Shown here: piece by piece, positions 9,786 through 18,200 of the stretch
How positions within the stretch are numbered: position 1 is the first letter of the stretch
How the letters are laid out: every line of letters starts with the position of its first letter
Source: Nitzschia sp. DOCU1
Lineage: Eukaryota; Bacillariophyta; Bacillariophyceae; Bacillariales; Bacillariaceae
Direction of reading: 5' to 3'
Length of the DNA stretch: 64,000 nt
NCBI GenBank assembly: GCA_951394045.1
Contig: OX595985.1
Location: 1,984,001-2,048,000, forward strand
The notes under the pieces: generated by a model
Databases searched by the model: none
The model's input: only the letters and a program-made list of their open reading frames with translations
Told to the model about the DNA's origin: nothing
Made by a program: the position numbers and the translations under genes

Positions 9786-12700
9786 CTCCTAGAAGGGGAG
9801 GACGAAGGAAGGGGCACACCGAAGAAGAAGACTTCCAGAAAGTTGAGGCTCGAACCACCAAGGCTCAGCCCAAGGTCAAGTCTCCCTCCAAAGGTCGGCA
9901 CTCCGCGAAAGCCAGCCCTACCACCGCCGTGGCCAAATCCTCCCCAATTGTTTTCAAGCCCAAGCAAGGATAAGAAAAATGATGACCCAGAAAACCAGTC
10001 CCCGAGTCGGTCGCTCGGAACCAAGGTAGCACAACTCAGGTTTGATTCCCCCAAAGTTGCGCGAACAAGACAAGAACCGGACCCGGCTTCGACGGGAAGA
10101 GGAGCTAGGCCGTTGGGAGGGAGCCCCTCCAAGAAGAGTAGGACCGAAAGCGGAATGTCGTTGACAGTTCGAAAGAAGGATCGACGTCTAGCCGAGGCTG
10201 GACTAGAAAACGAGAAACTCATAGGTAAGCCAATTTCACCCAGGGGGAGCCCAAGGGAACCACGGGAGAATGCGAAAGAGCCGGGGCAAGACCCGGAATT
10301 CCCTCCGCCGGAGCCGAGTTCGTCAGAGTTGGACCTTCCAACAACCCTAGAACAGCAAGCCCGACCACAGCCACATTCAAACCAAGGACCGAACTTTGAG
10401 GGATCCACCGGGGTCTCTCTCAAGAAGCTGCAAGTCCGCCGAAGTCCGGAACCGCATCCGGCAACTGACGGGACGGGGCAACAGCCCGACGGAGATCGTC
10501 TTGTCGCCCAAGCCGCCCGAGAAATTCATCCCGAGCTAACGCAGCCGGTCGAAGAATTTGAAAGCGTCTCAATTCTAGAGGCACTCAAGTCCGTTGCTCA
10601 GTGGGAACAGCCTGAGCCGGTTGATTGTCGTTTCCGATTTGGGTTCACTATCCACGACGCGGAACACAACCTCTCTATCCTCCAAGAGTACAGCATGGAC
10701 CTTGAACGCGCCTTTCAAGAAGCCGGGGGAACCTGCCTGGCCTACGGATCAGAGTTCAAGCCGATCGGCTTGCTGCGTCCGCTCCTTCGATTTCATCCCT
10801 TCTGGAACAATATCGAATCAGGGCTCTCAAGGGGAGTCCAGACGCCCCTGAAACACCAGACAGAGCAAGCAAGAAGACGGTCAGTTCTCGAAGCTGTGGA
10901 GCGAGGCAGTCACAAGTCGGCGACCGAGAATCCCGCGGTACTAGAAAAGCTGCTTGAAGACGAAAGGAAGCACGGTTTCAGCTTACCTTTGCCAGTCAGA
11001 GAAGCTGTGAATATTCCAGATTGTTGGATCGCACCGTTAGGAATTGCAACACAAACAACGGTCGACGAAAACGGAGACAGAGTCCCGAAGTTCCGACTTA
11101 CCCATGACCTATCCTGGGACTTCCCATCAGGAAAGTCTCCAAACTCACGAACAATTCAAGAAGAACTCTCGCCGGTCAGATTCGGTCATTGCATTTCGAG
11201 AGTTTTCCATTTCATCGTCTCAACAAGGCTAAGGCACGAAACGGCTCCTATCTTCCTGATGAAAGTCGACTGGTCCAAAGCCTTTCGCCGCCTCCATGCC
11301 TCAGCACCGGACGCGGCGGGGAGCAGTTGCTTTGCGACCAATACGTTTTTCCTTTTGTCCCTCCGGCTGACCTTCGGGGGAAGCCCGAATCCATCGAGGT
11401 TTAGCGACTTCGCGGAAGCCTGCTGCGACCTAGTCAATGCCCTTCAGCGCTGCACAAGTGTCGATCCAGAAAAACTTCTGAACCTCCTTCCTGTAGAGGT
11501 CCCCATGAAGAAGAGACTGCCTGACTCAATCCCATTTGCCAGAGGAAGGGCCCTGTCAGTCGACGTCCCTGAAAACGATTTCGGGCAGGCCGACAACTTT
11601 CTTGACGACGGAATTGGGATGGTTCCCCAATTACAAAACGAAGACGAGGACAAGGTCAGGAGACTCTCGGTCCTGATGCCACTAACAATCTCTTTGTTGA
11701 CTCGGCCAGTTCACCCAAACGAGCCGGTGCCTCGAGTCCATCCACTTTCCCTATCCAAGTACGAGGCCGAAGGACAACCAGAAGAACTGAAGGTTGTCTT
11801 GGGTTGGCTGATCGATACCAGACGGCTCCGCGTCTCACTCCCTTTTGACAAGTTTGTTGAGTGGAGAGAGCAGATCCTGCAGCTGATCTGCACTGGCGGG
11901 TCGACTCTCTCAAATCTTGAGACGACACACGGGAGGCTACAGCACACGGCCACTATCATTCCGATGGCCAGACATTTCCTCGTCCGAGTCTCGGGTTACT
12001 TGGCCTTCATGGAGCGACGAAAGGCAAACAAGACCAAGGTGGAATACAAGATTCCAAAGACGGTGGTTGAAGACCTGAAGACGTGCCGAAGAATCCTTGA
12101 CAAGGCAAAGGACGGGATCAGCATTAACAATCTCGTCCATCGCAGGCCTGACGTCATGTTTCGCACCGATTTTTGCTACTACGGCATGGGAGGGGTGTGC
12201 TACTGTGGCTGTGGGTTGGCTTGGAGGTTGCCTGTACCGATCGAGAGGTGGGAGACGAAAGGTCAAGGGATGGGGGAGTTTCTGGCAATTGGCGTGATGA
12301 TCCAAATGCACTCTCCCCTCCCGGCCGAGACCTGCTTGTTAGCTCAGACGGATGCAACTAATGCCGAGGGGTGGTTGCACCGCACGAAAGAAGTTGCCGC
12401 CGACTTCGTCAATGACGTGGTTTCTGACCCCGAAAAGCTTGCAGTCGCACGGTGGATTGCTGAGTATATCATCGAGAACGACTTGTGCCTCTACTCCCAG
12501 TGGTTCCCAGGAGAGGCGAATGACGTCGCTGATTCTCTTTCTCGCGACCAATATTTATCACTATCTGACCTTGATTCTCTCTTGCGTTTCGCTTGTCCCG
12601 AGCAGCTTCCGCCGAACTTTCATTTATGTCCCGTACCGGAAAAGATTGCCTCCTGGGCTTACTCAATGCTGCCGATCAGGAAAGGGATGCCGCAGTCGTC

Positions 12701-13073
12701 GAAAGCACCCACGCGGTCAAAGATCGCGCTCTCGAGCGCTGGAAAGATTTCTGTGCCGGGGTTGACCTCGGCGAAGACCTTTACATGGACAGACTCAGTC
12801 CACCAGCAAGAATCCGAATTTTATGTGCATTTGCCCAAGCAATCAGGGAAGGACTCTACACCAACGGTAGAGACAGTTCTACCCCACTTATGGCAGCCAC
12901 CACCGAGCGCTATGTCAGCAAAGTGGCACAGGCCTTCTTGGCGACCGGACGTCCAGATCCCAGACTCGACGCCGCCGGAAGGACTTCGGAGATTTTACGC
13001 AAACAATACAGGGGATACGCGAATTCGGACGAACCGACAACCGGCCAGAAAGCGATCACTCCCACAGTCTTGA
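9786..13073 (+). CDS. ORF2 of DIRS-like element: reverse transcriptase and RNase H
   Basis: The frame is open from the codon after the ORF1 UGA to 13073; the first in-frame ATG is only at 10155. The N-terminal ~230 residues are Pro/Ser/Arg-rich. RT motifs follow: RLTHDLSWDFPSGKSPNSRT, motif A with the catalytic Asp (LMKVDWSKAFRRL, about 11.26 kb) and motif C with FLDD in place of the usual YxDD (about 11.6 kb). RNase H residues follow: RTDFCYYGMGG, a Glu in GEFLAIGV, QTDATNAEGW and NDVADSLSRD (about 12.16-12.55 kb). The last ~175 codons overlap the recombinase ORF in another frame, and include EKIASWAYSML, a segment that I believe recurs after RNase H in related protist elements. Confidence 0.85.
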   Translation, partial: LLEGEDEGRGTPKKKTSRKLRLEPPRLSPRSSLPPKVGTPRKPALPPPWPNPPQLFSSPSKDKKNDDPENQSPSRSLGTKVAQLRFDSPKVARTRQEPDPASTGRGARPLGGSPSKKSRTESGMSLTVRKKDRRLAEAGLENEKLIGKPISPRGSPREPRENAKEPGQDPEFPPPEPSSSELDLPTTLEQQARPQPHSNQGPNFEGSTGVSLKKLQVRRSPEPHPATDGTGQQPDGDRLVAQAAREIHPELTQPVEEFESVSILEALKSVAQWEQPEPVDCRFRFGFTIHDAEHNLSILQEYSMDLERAFQEAGGTCLAYGSEFKPIGLLRPLLRFHPFWNNIESGLSRGVQTPLKHQTEQARRRSVLEAVERGSHKSATENPAVLEKLLEDERKHGFSLPLPVREAVNIPDCWIAPLGIATQTTVDENGDRVPKFRLTHDLSWDFPSGKSPNSRTIQEELSPVRFGHCISRVFHFIVSTRLRHETAPIFLMKVDWSKAFRRLHASAPDAAGSSCFATNTFFLLSLRLTFGGSPNPSRFSDFAEACCDLVNALQRCTSVDPEKLLNLLPVEVPMKKRLPDSIPFARGRALSVDVPENDFGQADNFLDDGIGMVPQLQNEDEDKVRRLSVLMPLTISLLTRPVHPNEPVPRVHPLSLSKYEAEGQPEELKVVLGWLIDTRRLRVSLPFDKFVEWREQILQLICTGGSTLSNLETTHGRLQHTATIIPMARHFLVRVSGYLAFMERRKANKTKVEYKIPKTVVEDLKTCRRILDKAKDGISINNLVHRRPDVMFRTDFCYYGMGGVCYCGCGLAWRLPVPIERWETKGQGMGEFLAIGVMIQMHSPLPAETCLLAQTDATNAEGWLHRTKEVAADFVNDVVSDPEKLAVARWIAEYIIENDLCLYSQWFPGEANDVADSLSRDQYLSLSDLDSLLRFACPEQLPPNFHLCPVPEKIASWAYSMLPIRKGMPQSSKAPTRSKIALSSAGKISVPGLTSAKTFTWTDSVHQQESEFYVHLPKQSGKDSTPTVETVLPHLWQPPPSAMSAKWHRPSWRPDVQIPDSTPPEGLRRFYANNTGDTRIRTNRQPARKRSLPQS

Positions 13074-13101
13074 GGCACATGTATGCTTCGAGCCCCTGTT
13101 C
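12626..13101 (+). CDS. Tyrosine recombinase ORF of DIRS-like element, N-terminal domain only
   Basis: Starts at ATG 12626 (MSRTGKDCLLGLLN) in a frame different from ORF2 and runs into the N gap, giving ~158 residues. The sequence DRALERWKDFCAGVDLGED, then ILCAFAQAIREG, ERYVSKVAQAFLATGRPDPRLDAAGR and ITPTVLRHMYA, matches the helical core-binding domain that precedes the catalytic domain in YR-encoding retroelements. The catalytic R-H-R-Y residues would lie to the right and are missing because of the gap, so activity cannot be judged. The overlap with ORF2 is 448 nt from the ATG. Confidence 0.7.
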
Positions 13102-13301
13102 NNNNNNNNNNNNNNNNNNNNNNNNNNNNNNNNNNNNNNNNNNNNNNNNNNNNNNNNNNNNNNNNNNNNNNNNNNNNNNNNNNNNNNNNNNNNNNNNNNN
13201 NNNNNNNNNNNNNNNNNNNNNNNNNNNNNNNNNNNNNNNNNNNNNNNNNNNNNNNNNNNNNNNNNNNNNNNNNNNNNNNNNNNNNNNNNNNNNNNNNNNN
13301 N
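13102..13301. other. Assembly gap of 200 Ns
   Basis: An uninterrupted run of N. It interrupts the recombinase ORF of the DIRS-like element on its left and the 3' end of the minus-strand host gene on its right. The true missing length may differ from 200. Confidence 0.99.
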
Positions 13302-14701
13302 GGCCCTTCCAAAGAACCCCGCTCGAACAATTGTTTTACTTGTGGGTTCAATTTCTTGACAGTGGGAGTCCAGGCCGTTTTCCCCGTCGCTGTTCTCGAC
13401 TCCATTGAACTCTCGGCTTCCTTCGGATTTCCTTCAGCTCTAGCCTTGGAGTTTACAATCTTTGATTCTTGCAACACCGCAAGAGAATGCCGTTGCTTGC
13501 GAACCGTTTCTGGATGGCGACTTCCCAAGTCGTCAAGGCCGACTTCAAATCGTGCCCTCGAACTTGACACTTTTGACTCTTCCAGAGCCGCAAGCGACGT
13601 TCGCCGTCTACGTTTAACACTATCTTGGGAGCAATCTTGTGGCTTTCCAAACACTGCAAGGCCCCGTTTCACAGCAGAGACTTCCTCTTCGCCATCGCTA
13701 GCTACGGGCTTACGTCTTGTCGGCATTGGAGCAGACTGTCGTCGAGGAACACGGTTTTCTCGAAAATCATGATCAGTATTTGAAGCATCGTCGGACGGAT
13801 TATCACCAAGCCGAAGACTGAGAATATCGTCCGTCACTATTGTTTGATCCTTGCTCACGATGTAGTCCCGGCGTTCAGAGAGAATGAGACCACCATACTC
13901 AGGATGGACAGGATAATTCATATTGGCTTCGGCCTGCTGTCGAGCTAATTTTGCTTCCTCCTCTGGTATCGTAAGCCTTTCTCTCTCCTTTGTGTAATCG
14001 CGCTGCATTCTCGCAAACTCCGCTTGATCGTTACCGAAATCGTTGGAAGAATTCTTCGTCTCGTTTCGCAGAGCTTCTTCATACAGTCGACTTGTGAGAG
14101 ATTCCTTACTCATAACGTCGCTCAGTTCCAAATCATGTTCTCTGAGAAACTGTTGAACAATCTTGTGCATAAAGATTCTCCAGACAGAGCCCGCAATATC
14201 AAATTTACCCCCACTGTCTCGTTTCCCGTCTTCCTCCAATAATTTGGATAGCTTCGGATCATTCTTCATCTTCCGCGCAAATGCATCGTCAGATGCCATG
14301 CAGTAGTTGAGCACTGCATTTTTGTTTGACGTTTGCTGGACAAGTGCTTGAACAACCTCAAGTGACAAACCAACTTGTTCGGCGGCCTCACAAAGTCGTT
14401 TCTGGTCCTTCTGGTTAAGTTGTCGCCCTTTGAATGTGTGCCCAGCAACGAAAATGAATTGATTGAGAGCATTGATAGCTGCCCTTGCTTCCTCCCTTTG
14501 CGTCCGTAATCTAGATACCCGTTCTGATTCAACAATATCACGATGTGACTTTTTCTTTCCCAAGAAGCCAGCCAAAGTGTTTGTAGTTGTTGTCGAGTAT
14601 TGTGCTTCAGAGACGTCGTCTGATACATTTCCTTGCCTTCTGCCAGGAAGACTTCGTACTCGATCTTCCGTGTCTATCGTCTGTCGCCGAGGAGGTACCA
14701 T
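13302..14701 (-). CDS. Large hypothetical protein with internal repeats, C-terminus lost in gap
   Basis: Minus-strand ORF from ATG 14701 (MVPPRRQTIDTEDRV) into the gap, ~466 residues visible. Near residues 70-115 lies FVAGHTFKGRQLNQKDQKRL then CEAAEQVGLSLEVVQALVQQ, a short helical module. Residues ~370-430 hold two diverged copies of one unit: RRTSLAALEESKVSSSRARF and KQRHSLAVLQESKIVNSKAR. The rest is rich in Arg, Lys, Glu and Ser and looks largely disordered or helical. No known family is evident. The 3' end is either hidden in the gap or removed by insertion of the DIRS-like element. It lies in tandem with, and downstream of, the next minus-strand gene, which may share the helical module. 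Confidence 0.6.
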
Positions 14702-15260
14702 TTCCAACTATGCTTTTCTTAGTTTGAAGCTTTCATGGGGTTTCTGTATAACAGAACGTTAGCAGCACAGAGGACAAGAAGACACAACTCTGGAAGGATG
14801 AGGTGAAAATAACAATGGTCCCCGAATTGGTAGACACACTCGGGACTTCTTCATTCATGAACCATTAGTACTTTTTCTACCGTGAAATGCTACGGCACTG
14901 GCAAACGTCCCGGTGTACTCGAGCGAGCGCGTCCGGCAGCTTGAAGAAGAAACGGCTATGTTGCGAGCCAGCCTCTCTTTGTGCGCCGGGCGACTGCCAT
15001 TCCAGGTAGTCGGACGATAGACTACGGCAGCACTCTTTTATCGATGGCAACATTATTACGTGCGCCACCGCATAAAAGAGTTGCGTGGAAGAACTGACTG
15101 TACGCCGATTCCGATAGATAGGACTATGTATTGTTTGTTTGGTGATTTTATAGTGTCGTGTATGTATTGTATTGTGCCTGGTTTTCATGGTGTACATATG
15201 GTTTTGCTAATTCACGATTACATTTTGCTTGCTTGCTCGTAGGTACTTTCGATTTCCTAC
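14702..15260. other. Intergenic between two tandem minus-strand genes
   Basis: 559 nt with no supported gene. It should contain the 3' UTR of the 1621-residue gene and the promoter of the gene that runs into the gap. Confidence 0.5.
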
Positions 15261-18200
15261 CTAATAAGGGAAAGTTCCTCGCGGAAAGTATTTCTTGCGC
15301 CACCGACTTCTTCTCAAAGAACTCGTATAGTCGGGGTGGACGCGTGTCACTCGCTCGCCAATCTTTTGCCGAACATTGATGAGTTCACCGCACTCTGGAG
15401 CTTCTTCCCAAGAGGCCGAACCATCAGATTCACTATCACTCCTCTCCGTTCCTGAGCCTGTGTAGGAGGAGGATTCATCAGCGTCGTCATCCCGGCGTGT
15501 CGAGCCATCCGTGTAGCTTCCATTTTCAGTATGGCTTCCCTCGTCTGTTCCGTCTCGATCAGTGTATGTACCGTTATCCGTATACGTATCAGCGTCAGTG
15601 TAGGTACCGGTTCCATCCGTTGTGAAAGATTTTGAGGCACTGTACGAGCGAGATTGGCGATCTGCCGGTGATTTCCACTGGGTGAACCATTCTTTGGTCC
15701 ATTCACCGGGGTCTGGGACATTTTCAATTGGCATTTCCATGGACTTGGGCTTGCAGATTGGAGCCTTGATCTTCTGATTACCGCGCTTCCTGACTAGATC
15801 ACCAAACCAATTTCTCGAGAAAGTGTAGCTCTTTTCCTGGAGAAATCGCTGCTGCACCTCACGGTGCTCCCAAGGAATATAATCCTCTTCGTCAAGAGGC
15901 GTGGATAGACAAACGGCCGTCGACTCGTATATAGAATGGACATCAACATCGAAGAATCCAGGATGATATTGAGTCCTCTCTTTGTACAGTCGCCGCCACG
16001 GATGGTGATTTCTGAAAAGCTTCTTGCTAAAGACAAAGCGGCGAATACTTTCAGCCGCTGCAACACCGTCGATTGGCTTTGGTTTGGTAAATATGGAAGC
16101 GGCTCTGGGTGACAACCAAGTTGCGTGGCTATCCCATCCAGCCCCATAGGTGGCCATGTTTTTCCGTCTCAACCATTCCTCGTAATCATGCTCTAAAGAA
16201 GCATAGTATTTCGTATTTACGATCAATGCCTTGTCCTTGTAGGTCTTCATGTGCGTCGAATCACGCGCAAGAGGTCGGCTGGAAAGATCCTTGCAAGGTT
16301 TTGGGGAAACTTGGGCACCCTTCTCCTTGCCTTCTGTGGCAATTGCAGACGCCATCTTCTCGGAGTTGTCAACGCTACCCACAGATGTGCTCCATCCAGC
16401 TGCGCCCGAGTCGCATGACCCTGAAAGATGAATGTTTAGGGTTGGATTGGTTTGTTTTTGACCACCAGTCCACCATTCTGGCTCGTCCTCCTCGTCTTCA
16501 ATCACTTGCAATGCCATCTTCTTGTTCACAAATCCATATTGGGCATCAACCTCCACGGCTTCGTCGGCACTTCCGCTCAATTGCTGGACAAAGTCTTGAG
16601 CGAAACCGACGTCGGCGTTGGGGAAATGGCCACCTTGGTGAAGCGTGCCAAATCGAGTAAGGAAGGCCGTGATCGCGTCATCTTCATTCAAATCTTCCAT
16701 GTCCTCATATTTGTTGACCGACAATATTTCGCTTTGAGACGACAAGACATCGGGAATATTTGCGCGCTCGTCCTCGACAAGGTCCAAAAACCTGTCGACC
16801 ACTTCCATAGGAATATTGACACGTTGAGCGGCCTGCCGGATCTGCGCAGACTCAATGATCGAGGGCTTCGCCCCCGCCACGATGGGCGCGACAAGCCGCT
16901 GAAAGAATCTAATATTTTGGGCCATGTCGCTTGTTTCATCATCAGATCTTGCATTTAAATGGGCAAAGTATTTGAAAATACCCGGAAGAGTGAAAAGGTT
17001 GACCGGACTCAATGCAGCAGCTGGGTAGCTGTGGCTCGCCCCTGCTGAACCTTCGAATGATCCTTCCTCTATCTTTTCGTCGTCATCGACCTCAAGTGAT
17101 TCAAACTGCTCCAGGAATCCAGGGCCACCTTCATCATACCCGTGAGCCGGCGACGATGTCATGGGGCTATAGTGGTCGCTAAGCTTTGTTGCAAACTTGT
17201 CCCTCGGGTCGTTGACAATAACACGAAGATTGTTTCTCTCGCTTTGTCGGTCGTCATCGTTGCTGTTAGCTGAGAGCGACCCTTGCTGCAAGAAGCATTC
17301 CACAAAATCCTCTGCAGAGTCAGCCTCGGACTCGCCGTCACCAGCAGGATCGGGTTTGGGCTTCACATCATCTTTTTCGTCAAGTGTGCGACCTGACGGA
17401 TCAGCCGCAGGGTTTGCCGTCTCGTCTTCGCCAGATGGAGCACGTGGGATTTCAGAAGTCTTTGAATCGTGTTCTTCACAAACGGGACCATCTTCAAATA
17501 TTTCCACGCCATCTTCGCCTTCCTCGAATGTCATGTTTGCCTTCTGTTCATCCAGTTCGGATTCATCTGCAAGGGCATTCTTTGCTGCATACGCACCCTT
17601 TTCATCTGGTTCACTTGTTTGATCGGAATCCATCGCTGTACTTTGAGCGACAGAAGTGTCGTCCGAAAGTAGACTTGTCAGCTTTCGAGCTTTCGACCTA
17701 GACGCTGGGTTCAGCGCAGCTGTGCGTGTGCGCCCAGCCGCCTTCATTGTCTCCTCGCTTGCAATATCCTTGAGGTCCCATGGAAGAGAATTATCGTCTT
17801 TCATGCTTGGCGAGTTGGGAAGGTTCCTGATTCCAGTGTTGGGGAGCTCAGACACCAAATCGCTGGTTTCCGACTCGGTATCAACTTCCACGGAGGGAGG
17901 CATTTCTTCAGACCGATCAGCCTCGATAACGTCATACCGACCGTTGTCCTCCTCAGACTCGTTGGCAGCGAGCTGCATCCTAATGGGAACACCAGCGTCA
18001 TCAACGAGTTCGCTGGGGCTGCTGCTATCCGTCTCTACGGATTCCGATTGCGACTCTATCTCGGAGCGTTCGTGTTGAGGACTCGCTTCATCGATTTCGG
18101 CATCATTGCCTGCGGGCGATTCTGGTTGCTTAGCAGATGCTGTTGCGTTTACTACGTCTTCGCCAAGAGCATTGTCTAGTATGGCATCATAGTCGTCACT

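Larger units (their letters stand above)
7400..13101 (+). mobile_element. DIRS-like (tyrosine recombinase) retrotransposon, right side lost in assembly gap
   Basis: The order is Gag-like ORF1 with a C-terminal zinc finger, RT plus RNase H ORF2, then a tyrosine-recombinase ORF overlapping the end of ORF2. No integrase of DDE type, no aspartic protease and no LTRs are seen. This order and the RT/RH-YR overlap are the hallmarks of the DIRS order, which integrates by tyrosine recombinase instead of DDE integrase and so makes no target-site duplication. The left limit (about 7.4 kb) is approximate. The right end is hidden by the N gap at 13102. No adenine methyltransferase domain, found in classical DIRS1, could be seen. 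Confidence 0.8.

Noticed and set aside
9764..9973. Short plus-strand ORF across the ORF1/ORF2 junction (MPDRGALTPRRGG...)
   Set aside because: It overlaps both ORFs in another frame and has no recognisable domain; better explained as a chance frame in basic, proline-rich coding sequence.
14813..14850. Possible tRNA-like hairpin GTCCCCGA...TCGGGAC
   Set aside because: No anticodon arm, no T-loop and no acceptor pairing could be built around it.
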